64,000 bases of DNA, taken from the NCBI GenBank assembly GCA_958510875.1, contig OY294070.1:17909631-17973630 (forward strand), in the 5' to 3' direction. The translations under genes and the position numbers were made by a program. This document shows positions 51,101-60,537 of the stretch, piece by piece. Source of the stretch: Endomychus coccineus (Eukaryota > Arthropoda > Insecta > Coleoptera > Endomychidae). A model generated the notes under the pieces. It saw only the letters and a program-made list of their open reading frames with translations, did not search any database and had not been told where the DNA came from. Positions within the stretch are counted from its first letter, which is position 1, and each line of letters opens with the position of its first letter.

Positions 51101-54100
51101 TGACAGTTTTGAGAATAAATTCTCCAAATGCCAAAATGACATTAGAAAAGCAAAGGCAACTAAGGTATTTTAATCAAGTAAAATTAGTAAGTCAAAATTG
51201 CAGAGACTCGAAAATTAATTTTTTCAAGCTAATCCGTTGTTTTCAAATTAGATAAGCTATCTACATAAAAAATATCGAGTGAATTACATCGACCACAAAA
51301 AAGTTCTGGACACTTTTCCCGTTACATCCTCAAGTTTGAGCCATTTCTATGGTCTCTAAGGCTCTGTGCTCCACTCTCAAAAATGGCCATTATCGACAGT
51401 AACTCACCTGCTGAATATTGTAAAAGTTCTTCATCACGTTCTCAAGTTATACCGAAAAAACAAAATTATTTTTGCAATTTTGAAGCCCTCTACCGGGTAA
51501 ACAAGACACTTGAGGCAAAAGTAAAAAGACTCATCAACTTTTTTTCGAATCAAAGAATCTTCGGCTTTATTTTGGCCACGCAGTTCGAGGACAGCCTGTA
51601 TATGTCCTAAAGAATAAATAACTTTTATTTTACTGTCGGTATTGCAGCATTGTGGCGTAACGTAGGGTGACCAACTGCAACGTAGCCTCTGGTCTGCGAC
51701 GTCACGATCGAGCGTTCAGGCCTTGTACTATGGAGGGATTGATATGACACATATCTAAGCGAAGATGGTATAGTTCTGGTCCAGATTAAACTGTCCCAGC
51801 TTTCAGAAAGTTGAGAGGTATGAGCCCGCTATCGACATTCTCATCTTTAATATTTCAACAAAACTCATAAAAGGTTTCCATCAAACAAGATAGAAACAAA
51901 AAAATACCAACATAAAACAATTGATGCAAATATCCGTTTGAAACTTTAAAACTATGCTCACCTTGTATCCAGATCTAAAGTTTTCGTGTCCTCTTCTGCT
52001 TTCTCTTTGGTTTTATTTTTTGCATTGTTAGAAGTATTGTTAGTGTTGTTTGTGATGGTTGCCTTTTTATCTCTGTCTCTATTTTTATCTTTGTAACGAT
52101 CTTTCTCCTTGTCCCGTTCCTTCTTATCTTTTCGTTCTTTGTGCTCTTTATGAACACTTTCACTGCCATCTGGCCACTTAGGTGGTGCTATTGTAGGCTT
52201 TCGATCCCAGTTGTCAGTCGGCCATTGTTGAGTGGCCATCGGCCATACTGGAGGTGGAGCTGTTATGGCATGATAAGTAGCTGGTGCAGGGTAAGGGTAT
52301 TGAGGCGTCATTTGAATATTGTGTGTATATTCAAAACTAAAACAAATTCAACAGTTTTCTTAATAAAAGTACTAGACGGCTTACTATTTAAAACAGTGCC
52401 AATATATTCAAATGTTTCATTGCTAAAACAAATTTATGTTCGCACTCGTACATGTATACAGGCTGTTTCAGTTTTTTCGTTCATAGCTTTGGCAAACGAT
52501 AGTACTTCTAAAAATAATATGGTACAAAATCTAGGAATTTCCAAGAAAAATTCAGTGTCAATGTCTGGCTTAGCATTTACAAAAACAATATTTTTGGCCC
52601 ATACGTTTTACCAGACAAACTAACGACCGCTGCATTTTTAGCATTTTTGGAAACTAATGACGAAGACACCACACAATGAGGGAACAAATGCATGGATACA
52701 ATTGGATGGCTGTCCTGTCCATTTTTGAAGACAAGTGCGAGAAGGTTAGAAGGCTAAAAGGCTAAATAGAAAGTATGGTGAAAGATGGATGGTGGTCCAG
52801 TTGCATGGCCTCCTCGATCACCTGACCTCAATCCCCTGGACTTTTTTGCTTGGGGTTATTTGAAAAATAAAATTATGCCACGTCGGTTCATAATAGAGAA
52901 GATCGACTCAATCGTATACGAAGAGCTTGTGATGAAATTAATAATAAAATGTTAATTCGAACAAGAAGGTCGTTGAGAAATCTATGTCGGCAGTGCGTTG
53001 AATTAAATGGATCATTTTGAGCATTTATTATGAATTATTTTTCATCATTACCAATAATAGGTATTTAAATATTTTCTTGCGTTTTAAATAGCCTTTCAAA
53101 AGAAATTCCATAAGATAACCCTGATTAGAAAAATCAAAATAGATCGAACAGGAAGCCTCTAAGTGAAATTTATCAAGAATACTTTTTTATAGAAAATAAA
53201 TCAAAATTCTTAAATTTGAATACAATAACAATTTTTGACCATTGGCGTAGAAGTTTAAGGGGTTTAAATGGGTCCAAAACCCCGTACCTACGCTACTGTA
53301 TTTGTCTCAAAATCATTTTGTGACCAAAAAAATGTCCCATCCAGTAAAACTAAAGTGTACCAAGTTTGAACTGAAAATTTTGATGTGTTCAGAAGATAGA
53401 GAAGAAAATGTTTTAATTTTTCAAAACTTCAACACACCCTACCCTGTATCTCGGAAACGAAGTGATTTAGAGAAAAATTTTATATGAAAGACCCCTATTA
53501 TTTTAGAAAGTTCTATCGTTTGCCGAAGTTATGAACGAAAAAACTGAAACACCCTGTATATTTTAATGAATTTTGGGGTACTTTTTGTTTTCTAATTTAG
53601 AAAATTGGTAGCTGAAAGGTATTCAGTACTTTAACAGTATTTTTGGTGGATTAGAGTTGAACTAATCCCAATTTACAAAGAAATGGAACAAACATGTCTA
53701 TTTGAAACTAATTAGTCCAGGCTGTGAACCGGGATTTTAGCTATAATAAAAAAAAAATGTAAGTTCGAATCAAAATTTTTTTTTGCATTAGCTTCAGGAG
53801 GTTCTCAGGATCATTCATACACCTTAAAACCTCTTGGGAACCCCAACCCCACCCATTGGGGGCGAAAATGGTCCGAAATCTCCAAGTCTTGTATTGCATT
53901 TTCTACAAAAAAAAGTATTTTGGCAATTCGAGTGCACCAAGGAGGTTTTTTGGGTCGCTGAACAAGAGTCCGTAGCCACATTTACTTGCAATCCATCGTA
54001 GGGGTGGTAAAATCGACGAAATTGGCCAATTTTGCACCCCTATATGTTATTTTGCAATTTACGTATTTTTGGCATTTCGAATGTACCAAGGGGGTTTTTT

Positions 54101-57100
54101 GGGTCGCTGAATACGATTCCAAAGCCAGATTTACTCCGAAGTAATATTAAAATGCAAAAATAACAGAAATTTACGAGCGTGTCAAATTAGCCATTTTTGT
54201 AAATTCCCTATCCCTACGATGATATTCGAGTAAATCTGGCTTTGGAATTGTATTCAGCGACCCAAAAAATCTTCTTGGTGCATTCGAAATGTCTAAAACA
54301 CGTAAATTGCAAAATAACATATAGGGGTGCAAAATTGGCCAATTTCGTCGATTTTACCACCCCTACGATTAATTGCAAGTAAATCTGGCTACGGACTCAT
54401 GTTCAGCGACCCGAAAAACCTCCTAGGTGCACTCGAAATGTCAAAATACCTTTTTTTGTAGAAAATACAATTCAAGACTTGGACATTTCGGGCCATTTTC
54501 GCCCCCAATGGGTGGGGTCGGGGTTCCCAAGAGGTTTCAAGGTGTATGAATAATCCTGAGAACCTCCTGAAGCTAATGCAAAAAAAAATTTTCGATTTGA
54601 ACTTACAAGTTTTTTTTTTTTTCCGGTTCATAGCCTGGACTAAATGACTATAAGCAAAAATCTTTAAAAGCACAAAATGAAACCAAAAAAAAAGGAAAAA
54701 TGTTGATTCTTATAACACTAGAGATTAACTACTAAACTTTAGATCAATTTGCATATTGAGTGGGTACTGACTATAAAATAATATTGATTGAAAACTCACC
54801 CTAAAGGTGTGGTACCTGCAGACCCATAGTTTGTCGAAAATTCACTAGGACCAGTACCATATCCCATATCTGAACTACTTGGTGTTGCGAAATCATTTCT
54901 ACATGAATAATTCGACCGATTGAATCTTTCCCGTTCCCTTTCTCTTTCATATTTATCCCGTTCTCTTTCACGTTCTTTTTTCCTTGCTTCTTCCGCTAAT
55001 TCAATTGCTTCTTTTTCCTTAATTTCTATAGATTTTCGCTCTTCCTCCATAGATTTATCAGGTTCGACTTTTGGGGTTGGTATTTCAACAGGCGGTGGTT
55101 TCTTTTCCACTGTGAATTCTTCAAATTTCATTTTGCACTGTTCACCGAATGCATCCAAAAATACCTTAAGAATCTTGCCCATCACACTGGTGTTATTCAA
55201 TTTTTCCACACAAGCTTTGGCAGCTTTGATAGTCTCGAAAACTACCCTTCCTATACCTAGATGTTTGTTTGTTTGTGGATGATAATAGATGAATAATTCT
55301 TCAATGATTCCAAACTTTTGGACCATTTCTTTCAAGAACTGTTTGTCTATGTTATCGTTTAAGTGAAATATTGTTACTTCTATCGAAGGCGGCTCTCCTA
55401 TATAATTAACATCGATTTTAAACCTAAAACAATTATACAAATAGAAACAAAAAAACAAAAAAAAAAAACAATTCACATGGAACAAACAATATATTGATTC
55501 GATGAGGGCAAGAGTGCTACCAAAGATAATAACAGTGAAAGAACTATTAATACTTTCCTCACTTTCCAAACCAAAATATATCTCTATTGTTATCATCAGA
55601 ATCATTATCTGATAGAGCTTATTCTTTTCCATATTACAGTAATAGCACATATAATGAGAAAGAAACCATATTGATACAAGAAAGCGACTAATCCCCAACC
55701 CTAACTGCATATGTCTGATTATTCACAATACAATAGGAATAATGAGAAGGAAGTGTGCCTCACAAGGCCCTATGTATTGTAAAATTTTATTTTTTCCAGT
55801 GCTCAATTTTCGAAAATTTGAGTTATAATAGACATTTTCTGAAAATATTAAAAAGGTAAAACTTCCATACTTGGACTTGGACCTGTGTAAACCAATTATT
55901 TGTTGCACATTGCGGCAGTCAACGTTTTTAAAATTGCCGCAAAAATAGCGAAAATTCTGTTCATATCAACTACAGTTAACTGTTTTAGTTCAAAAGTACT
56001 GTAGGCAAAACGAATAGTACTAACAAAAGAACTCTGAATGATGATTATGATAAATGTTTTATCAAATTAATCATTATAATGAGATTAAATAATGATTTAG
56101 ATAAATACACTTATAATTATTTAAAATTTGAATATAAAGGTGACATGTAATATAAATGAAATTATTTATAATAACACTTCCTATAACACTATTTTACCAA
56201 CCAACAGAATCAGAATATGCAGTCTGTTTTCTTCTTTAACATACCAATTGTAATATTACTATTATATCAATGTATCAATTGATTAATTTTACTTTTGTAT
56301 AACAATAATTATCTCCTGTTCGAAAATGAACTTTCTGACATATATATTGATTTACTAAAAGTTATGTTATGCTGAGAGTTAATTTGGAATAGAAACTAGT
56401 ATTACCTATCTTTACAGTTCTTCAATTTCAAATGCAGTATTTCTGATTAATTATTACCAGGCAATTTAGTAGAAATAAGATTAATCTAAAGAATGAGGTT
56501 ATGTATACAACAAATAGAATGAAGCTTACTGACATTCATGATTGTTTTGTTTCCAAATTTGTCAATTTTCTTCACACTTTAGATGACATTTGTGTTTTCT
56601 CCAGTTATAATTTATAGATATACCCCGAACCTGAACAATACTAAAAAATGTTTACATGAAAATTTAAGACTATCAAGTTTTCAAAGTCAGCCTTGCACTA
56701 GCAAAGAATGTAAATATTAAACTCAGAGTTTTCTCTTTAAAGTTTATAGGTGACTTAATGAACTTTTTGAGAACATTGCAAAAACATCTGCAAGATGCAA
56801 ATGACATAATTGGTAACATCCCCTCAATTTATCAATTGATAATATTTGTTTCATTTGTATGTTTCATTAGGTACCAATTTCAGTTTATGTAGAATATTTT
56901 ACCTAGGTACTGGCAAATCCAAAGTTTCCAGCCTTGTCCAAATCCGTGCCAAGGGGGAACGTGGATCTCTGGCAACAACTGGTGGATACGAATTATCATT
57001 TGGAATTGGCACCACTCCATCATATCTGTAAAGTTTCAGAGCCCCCTTCATCAAAAACGGGTCGGCCAACAGTTTATAATTTTTGGGAGGTTTAGTACTG

Positions 57101-57135
57101 TGAGACTGGTTCTTGTGTTCCATCATACCATTCAT
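27134..57135 (-). CDS. SETD1: Histone H3K4 methyltransferase SETD1 (Set1/COMPASS)
   Basis: SETD1 is the catalytic subunit of nuclear COMPASS and deposits most H3K4 di- and trimethylation at active promoters. Fourteen exons join in phase: 56903-57135, 54800-55423, 51962-52336, 45941-46083, 45721-45884, 45321-45657, 41788-42106, 41071-41680, 40612-40989, 37754-37954, 37286-37670, 32255-32545, 31799-32151, 27134-27307. Total 4587 nt, 1528 aa. Domains: N-terminal SETD1 block (NYKLLADPF...LYRYDG), RRM near residues 85-175 (EELFIYYHP...HLGIGRVVF), charged K/R/E stretch, [27 protein letters not shown], Ser/Asp-rich acidic region, N-SET, Win motif [11 protein letters not shown] near 1314-1324 for WDR5 binding, SET about 1389-1508 (NHSCNPNC, EEITYDY), post-[16 protein letters not shown]. 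The NHSC motif is split by the 4.5-kb last intron. All catalytic motifs look intact. Introns hold most of the repeats listed here. Confidence 0.97.
27640..28015. mobile_element. Foldback element with degenerate hammerhead-like arms, third family
   Basis: Inverted arms (about 27650-27765 and 27885-28010) share TGATATTAATAT, TTGTGAG/CTCACAA, GTACGAAT/ATTCGTAC and GATGAGGTGTAATAATTGAC. Each arm has a hammerhead-like string: CTGAGGA or CTGTGGA, an extra T, GAGGT, a 10-nt loop, ACCTC or ACGTC, then CGAAAC. The layout parallels the 11096-11735 element. It lies in SETD1 intron 13. Confidence 0.55.
28069..28389 (+). mobile_element. Tyrosine-recombinase (Crypton-like) N-terminal fragment
   Basis: A 106-codon frame whose second half ([55 protein letters not shown]) resembles the SAM-like core-binding region of Crypton-type tyrosine recombinases, where W-S-Y-S-x-L and YxAKKSKVL blocks are typical. 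The catalytic R-H-R-Y domain is absent. Recognised from the pattern only. Confidence 0.45.
28838..29181 (+). mobile_element. Jockey-type LINE apurinic endonuclease fragment
   Basis: The plus strand reads [60 protein letters not shown] and [19 protein letters not shown]. The order YxSP then GDxNxHN is the C-terminal half of an APE-type endonuclease. It is cut off before the RT. Likely the same family as 24720-25790. Confidence 0.8.
29366..30862 (-). mobile_element. hAT transposase remnant (ZMYM1-like dimerisation domain)
   Basis: The minus-strand frame from about 30145 to 29366 reads ...[35 protein letters not shown], then the hAT C-terminal dimerisation block [20 protein letters not shown] and [21 protein letters not shown] frameshift near 30145 separates an upstream piece reading [14 protein letters not shown]. 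The 5' terminus at about 30862 is CAGTGGCGGCTCCTCG. The 3' terminus is not recognisable. It lies in SETD1 intron 13. Confidence 0.8.
30940..31100 (+). mobile_element. Jockey-type LINE RT fragment
   Basis: The plus strand reads [20 protein letters not shown] then [18 protein letters not shown], the start of a Jockey RT (NYRPI motif). The [12 protein letters not shown] block also appears at about 24750 in slightly altered form, so the two belong to one family. Confidence 0.75.
31101..31798. other. SETD1 intron 13, no feature seen
   Basis: AT-rich sequence up to exon 13. No repeat partner or coding motif is recognised. Confidence 0.4.
31799..32151 (-). CDS. SETD1: SETD1 exon 13: N-terminal part of the SET domain
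   Basis: This exon carries [21 protein letters not shown] (AdoMet-binding GWG-like loop), [27 protein letters not shown] and [10 protein letters not shown]. It ends at AAT|GTAAGT. The next coding exon, 27134-27307, starts PNCYAKV and supplies the rest of the pseudoknot and the post-SET cysteines. The catalytic centre is thus assembled across an intron filled with a hAT remnant and LINE pieces. Confidence 0.96.
32632..32655. repeat. GATA microsatellite
   Basis: A short run of AGAT/GATA units (AGATGGATAGATAGATAG) in SETD1 intron 11. Confidence 0.7.
33229..37045. repeat. Satellite-like tandem array, about 210-bp dimer, higher-order structure
   Basis: About eighteen copies of a 209-213 bp unit, itself two related halves of about 105 bp. 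Half A starts ACGTTAGATTTTGGTATAAA and half B starts ACGTTAGATTTTGTTTTAAA; both end in AAACGATTTGAAAAC. Variants repeat in order: a CAAATTTCTGG half (33911, 34863, 36235) is each time followed by two shortened units (GTTAGAACAAAGGTCCGG), giving higher-order blocks of 952 and 1372 bp. Every half contains several ACGT tetramers. The array lies wholly in SETD1 intron 11. No ORF of note. Confidence 0.95.
38000..39210. other. SETD1 intron 9, unassigned
   Basis: Contains a GC-rich patch (GGGGCCCCGGGCCGGG, about 38198-38214), an AG dinucleotide run near 38410 and a broken plus-strand reading at 38560-39070 that may be a decayed transposase. I could not assign it to a family. Confidence 0.3.
39215..40190. 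repeat. Second block of the same tandem repeat
   Basis: The same A and B halves as 33229-37045 (AACGTTAGATTTTG, AACGTCACACAAACGT, AAACGATTTGAAAAC), but more diverged and with truncated units. It lies in SETD1 intron 9, so exons 10 and 11 sit between two blocks of one satellite family. Confidence 0.92.
42278..44584 (+). mobile_element. DDE transposon with about 595-bp inverted repeats, copy 1
   Basis: TA-flanked element of 2307 bp in SETD1 intron 6. Termini are CAGGATGTCCTCGAACTGCG and its inverse (CAGGGTGTCC). The inverted repeats run from each end to about 42872 and about 43990, unusually long for this superfamily, and include the first roughly ten codons of the transposase. The internal region is a dead transposase gene (42844-43893). 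Copy 2 is at 49305-51598 in opposite orientation. Confidence 0.92.
42844..43893 (+). pseudogene. IS630/Tc1/mariner-superfamily transposase, dead copy 1
   Basis: Frame 1 reads [20 protein letters not shown] then RCNGRR (helix-turn-helix, DUF4817-like). The reading shifts near 42970 to [13 protein letters not shown]...[19 protein letters not shown]. It hits a stop at 43410 (VWV*), continues as [20 protein letters not shown], shifts again near 43540, then [20 protein letters not shown] to HFEQLMP. The first catalytic Asp lies in FTDEDTF. The second (HD in copy 2) is Asn here ([10 protein letters not shown]), so it is dead by mutation as well as by frameshifts. A 3-bp insertion doubles Glu in KEELLYPYH. 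Confidence 0.9.
44585..45320. other. SETD1 intron 6 remainder, no feature seen
   Basis: AT-rich intronic sequence between the DDE element and exon 6. No motif recognised. Confidence 0.4.
46600..46960 (-). mobile_element. LINE C-terminal zinc-knuckle fragment
   Basis: The minus strand reads [20 protein letters not shown] then [15 protein letters not shown], a C...C...H...C knuckle as found after RNase H in I/R1-like LINEs. GGGCCCATTGTGCGCCCC-like 3' sequence is shared with 16190-16220, so it is from the same family as 16140-17340. It lies in SETD1 intron 3. Confidence 0.7.
47220..47440. repeat. Dispersed repeat shared with 4310-4445
   Basis: Longer copy of the repeat near 4.3 kb, with matching blocks TCATTATAATTTGTA and ATTCGAAACGGCA. 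No coding content seen. Confidence 0.55.
47441..48360. other. SETD1 intron 3 segment, no feature seen
   Basis: AT-rich sequence without a recognisable coding frame or repeat partner in this window. Confidence 0.4.
48360..49240 (-). mobile_element. Jockey-type LINE RT fragment, split by a Penelope-like tail
   Basis: The minus strand reads [20 protein letters not shown], then [20 protein letters not shown], then (across the insertion) [20 protein letters not shown] and [11 protein letters not shown]. It continues with LLNIDKCV and later [20 protein letters not shown]. These are RT blocks around VPQG and its C-terminal thumb. The catalytic YADD segment is decayed (FGDC). It is distinct from the family at 24.7 kb. 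Confidence 0.78.
48983..49055 (+). mobile_element. 73-bp Penelope-like 3' tail insertion
   Basis: The segment from GAGTGTTAATGTGACC to TTCTTTATTATTAT matches only the last 73 bp of the ribozyme-bearing repeat. The 11-bp direct repeat GAAGCAGTTAA is at 48972-48982 and 49056-49066, and removing one copy plus the insert restores the LINE reading frame. It defines the 3' terminus of the family (ending ATTATTAT) and shows strong 5' truncation. Confidence 0.88.
49305..51598 (-). mobile_element. DDE transposon with about 595-bp inverted repeats, copy 2
   Basis: TA-flanked element of 2294 bp in SETD1 intron 3, inverted relative to copy 1 and very similar to it. The left arm runs to about 49900 and the right arm starts near 51030. 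Between the left arm and the transposase end it has about 20 extra bp that copy 1 lacks. Confidence 0.92.
50017..51063 (-). pseudogene. IS630/Tc1/mariner-superfamily transposase, dead copy 2
   Basis: Same protein as copy 1: a long central frame of 217 codons (51007-50354) without the internal stop, and an intact HDSAPPH motif. The second and third acidic positions (HD and PCD) are 43 residues apart. However, the same two frameshifts as in copy 1 separate the N-terminal helix-turn-helix (51063-50875) and the C-terminal part (50409-50017) from the centre. Confidence 0.9.
52459..53556. mobile_element. Tc1/mariner-like foldback element, copy B
   Basis: This is the second copy of the family at 239-1545, in SETD1 intron 2. 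Ends are CAGGCTGTTTCAG and CTGAAACACCCTG, flanked by TA. The left arm is largely truncated; the right arm (about 53000-53556) is full length. A transposase remnant at about 52770-52990 reads [16 protein letters not shown] and continues further than in copy A. It is non-autonomous, with several frameshifts. Confidence 0.8.
53713..54645. mobile_element. Foldback element of about 930 bp
   Basis: A near-complete palindrome centred about 54185. Ends TTAGTCCAGGCTRTGAACCGG face each other. Arms share AGGAGGTTCTCAGGAT, CCCAATGGGTGGGG/CCCCACCCATTGGG, TTAGGGTCGCTGA-like GGGTCGCTGAA blocks and AACATATAGGGGTGCAAAAT. No ORF of note. Target duplication unclear. It lies in SETD1 intron 2. Confidence 0.8.
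54800..55423 (-). CDS. SETD1: SETD1 exon 2: RRM and charged linker
   Basis: The exon opens with [19 protein letters not shown] and continues through the RRM core ([38 protein letters not shown]). It then passes a proline stretch and a long run of E/K/R dipeptides. Its acceptor (TTGTTTTAG) completes the arginine codon left by exon 1, which fixes the phase. Confidence 0.95.
55424..56902. other. SETD1 intron 1, no feature seen
   Basis: AT-rich first coding intron. An apparent open frame running left into exon 2 has no domain upstream of the splice acceptor. Confidence 0.5.
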
Positions 57136-58702
57136 TCTGTGAACAGAAAAGTGTTATTGATACGGGTTTATATATGATTAAATAAGTTCCTCACCTGTTT
57201 GAACCACTGTAATAAGAAAAATAACAAATTTAAATATAATAGGGAAATAATAAATAACAAACATAGGTATAGAATCAGCTTGGTTCAAAAATAAAATACG
57301 CGGGCATTGTATATTAAATCAATAATTATAACGAATTACTTTAAAATTATTAGTTTACCAAATTATAATTCAGAAGTTTTATAATTACAGTCCTTGATAC
57401 CGTTTTTTAGGATATAATAAGACAACGAGATACACAAGAACACAAGAAACTTCTAACCTCCGCTTTACGTCAAACTCAAAACAATTTACTGATCCATTAA
57501 GTACCGTAATCATACCTTAAATTTCCGAGATTAAATAAAATTTAATAAAATCACGGTTGATTGATTTTGCCGAATGGATCAATTATACAGAGAGTTTCTT
57601 CAGAAAATACAACGTAGGGACTTATAAACGAAAATAATAATTATTCAGGTAATGTTTTGACTAGAAGTATATTCTATCGCGAACTCGAAAGGACATCCCT
57701 GGCAAAACCACAATTCAAGGAAGTCACAGAAAGGTGAATTCATTGCAAGCGATCACTTGCCAATTACTTCTTGGAGTAGGTCGATAGGATATGCGAGACT
57801 GTCTTACTTTACATTGTGCACAAGCAAATTGAAAGATTTGACATTTATATCAAAATATAAAGTATTATCTATTCAAATTGATTGCTTCAGTTACTTGTAC
57901 CAATAATAGATTCGGGTATCCCGAGTCGGGGATGGGGTAGAATTGAAAGTCCAGCTTTCATGATAAACAGCAACAGCAACATATTTTTGATAATTATTAA
58001 GACCGAGTGAGCGTTAGCGGACAGAGCATAGATAGCTCTACTTCCAGTAGTAGAGTTATCTATGGGACAGAGGCATCTCTTGAATCGGGTCAAATGTCAC
58101 AAGGTATGCTCTCGTGTAGCGTGTAACGATAGATGCAATCCACTTGAAATTTTGACACAAACCAGCATAGATAATCCTACTACGGTAGTAGAGTTATCTA
58201 TGGATATAATGCTCGAAATTGGCTGGCATAAAAATTTAAAGTCGTATCTGGAGCCTTTTGCGAGATGTCAATACCAGTTCGTCGAAATATTCGACGCTAT
58301 TTGCTCTGATTCACGCGTCGTTAGGTGCGCAAACTATCTGGCCGATCGTAGAGAAATTAAACAACACATTCATTGCCAATCGCATCTTATGGTGATTAAG
58401 GACTAGCTACAGGAATCTAGAAAGGGGGTTGATCACGTATACACGACCGTGATCAGGACTCATCATCTATGCACTTTTACGTTTACAATTTTCATGTGTT
58501 GAAATGATCTCACCTCAGTTTTATAGCTACTTGACTCGAAATAGTAAATCTATATTTCAACTTCGGAACCTTGGTTTTAGGTTAGGATTAGAATTGGACA
58601 CTCCTGAATTTTATCCCAACCAGAACGAAGATTTTGTGAATCCGAAAGCTTATGCAATATAACTAAATTTTGTGGAATTTTTATAAAATATATGATAATA
58701 GG
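57136..58702. promoter_or_regulatory. SETD1-UQCRH intergenic region with candidate SETD1 5' UTR exons
   Basis: SETD1 and UQCRH start on opposite strands about 1.57 kb apart. Immediately upstream of the SETD1 ATG, the minus strand reads as an acceptor (TTCTGTTCACAG), so the first coding exon probably follows a 5' UTR intron. A 12-nt segment at 57195-57206 is flanked by TTATTACAG and GTGAGG and could be a microexon. The remainder includes two imperfect palindromes near 58.03 and 58.17 kb; otherwise I see nothing recognisable. Confidence 0.4.
58028..58203. repeat. Pair of related short palindromes
   Basis: Two copies of an imperfect palindrome (58028-58063 and 58166-58203), each near ATAGATAGCTCTACT...GTAGTAGAGTTATCTATGG. 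They lie 500-700 bp upstream of the UQCRH start, and a 115-codon frame of unknown nature spans between and past them. Confidence 0.5.
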
Positions 58703-59032
58703 ATGTGGTTCTCCAAATTCTTGCCCACAATTCCGGTGGTAAGAGCTGATGCCGAAGAGGAAGCAGAAATAGTGGATCCTCAAGAAACATTAAGGGTATA
58801 CATTATGAAATAGATTTATATAACCTAGAACTATCGTAATTACGTTGATCAATTTTAGGAGAAATGTCGCAATGGGGAGCATTCTAAAGCGTTGGCTGAG
58901 AAACTGCAAACATGCAATGATAGAGTTAATTCTAGGACTCAAACTGCTGAAACCTGTACTGAAGAACTTTTTGATTTGCTTCATGCTGTAGAACATTGCG
59001 TTAGTGAAACTTTATTCAGTAAGCTGAAGTAA
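58703..59032 (+). CDS. UQCRH: Cytochrome b-c1 complex subunit 6 (hinge protein)
   Basis: UQCRH is the acidic hinge subunit of mitochondrial complex III; it sits in the intermembrane space beside cytochrome c1 and helps its interaction with cytochrome c. Two exons, 58703-58795 and 58859-59032, are joined across a 63-bp intron and give 88 aa, the normal size. The N-terminus MWFSKFLPTIPVV is short and hydrophobic, followed by an acidic stretch (DAEEEAEIVDPQE). The second exon has the family signature: four cysteines (C34, C50, C64, C78, expected to form two disulfides) with CNDRVNSRTQTAETCTEELF and a C-terminal LFSKLK. The ATG is the first in frame and there is no long presequence, as expected for this family. 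An ATTAAA polyadenylation variant lies at 59096-59101. The gene looks intact. Confidence 0.95.
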
Positions 59033-59101
59033 AATAGATATGTAAACCAACTTGTATAGTAGTAGAATCTGTTATTATTTAATTTATCTATTATGATTAA
59101 A

Positions 59102-60529
59102 CTTGAAGTGAAGAGGTGAGTTGTAGTTTTCTTTTCTCAATTTAATCTGAACATTTGGTAAATATAGTAGGTTTTACCATTTATGAATATGATAGTAAAT
59201 GCTTAATTATGTCCTTCTGATGTTACCTAATATTATATAAAATGGGATTTTTAATGACTGAAAATAATAGTAATTGTTGAAGATAGTGATGTGGAGTCAA
59301 GTTGAAGGTTTGGTAATGAAATCTTGATTTAGCATCAATAGGAGTTGAACATTTCTCAAGATTAATGATGCTCTTTCAAAACGAGTTGCCGATATGTTGT
59401 ATTATCCAAGCAACTGAAGAAAACGAAACCTCAACAACAAAATGCATACTGCGTTGTGAGATTATGTATTTTGAAATTTTTTTGCAATTCTTTCCTAATG
59501 CAGAATATTACTCAGTGTTGAAGGAAACTACTAAATTAACTAGAACTGTGCTGCCGCTTGGAGAATAGAGAATAGTGTGCATGGCACAAAGTTACTCTGC
59601 AAATAATTTGATATGGTCACTGATTTTTCAATATGGTTCACTTTCTATAAGATGCTCTTCGCTTTTGTCTAAAGATAATGAAATAAATCATTCTTTTCAT
59701 TATCTTTACCCAACTAAATAATAATCAAATTAAATGTTTTTAAGAAAATGTACAAAACCAAATTTTCCATAGAACTCAAGTCTACTAAGTGAGAGCCCGC
59801 TATCCTAACCCCTAGACCCCATCGCTGTTGTTTATAGACTGTTAAAGGTGTTAATTAAAGTACAATTTTCAACCCTTACGATTTCCCTGAAAAACAATAG
59901 CTGAACTGCAAAGAACTTATTGTCAAAATTTGAATCTTTGGTTTTTGAGTTATTATGTGGTCAAGCTTTTCGTGACAGACTGACGGATTTTTTCCAAACT
60001 TGCTATGGTGCAGGAATTTTTACTCTAGGACTTTTTTAAAACTATTTTAGAAATAGCTTGAATAAATGCAATATACCCTGCGGACTTTGCGGCAAAGAGT
60101 ATAATAAGGAATTGTTTGATTAGGTTATCTTCTTAATATTATTTTGCTTGATTAGGTTATGAAACAACTATATTATTTCCAAGTCTTGCATATGTTATGG
60201 ATGGTCTTTGAAAAACCTTCATGATTTTGTTTTTTTTGCAAACAAATCGTTACTTACAGGACAATTATCTCATAAGATTACTTATCAAAAAGTAACAGCT
60301 TACAAGATATACGTACGTAATATATATTTTATATTATATAGTATACATTTTATTTGCAGAAAAGTCACAAACTTTATCTTTTCTTTGATCACAAATCTTT
60401 CGGTCATGGTATTTTTATGATCATAGATTCACATTCAACATAATTCTCACCATAGATTAGATATCATGTCAAACTGATAAATCTACGATAAATCGTTAAG
60501 TTTTCTGTGGATACATTCACAGATACCCA
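59102..60529. other. Spacer downstream of UQCRH, no feature seen
   Basis: AT-rich spacer. A 67-codon open frame at 59365-59568 has no recognisable motif. Confidence 0.4.
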
Positions 60530-60537
60530 CTGTCGTA

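Noticed and set aside
54389..54673. 94-codon minus-strand frame
   Set aside because: Lies within one arm of the 53713-54645 palindrome; no domain.
55424..55710. Membrane-rich N-terminal extension of the SETD1 exon 2 frame
   Set aside because: The open frame runs through intron sequence upstream of a clear acceptor that completes the exon 1 codon.
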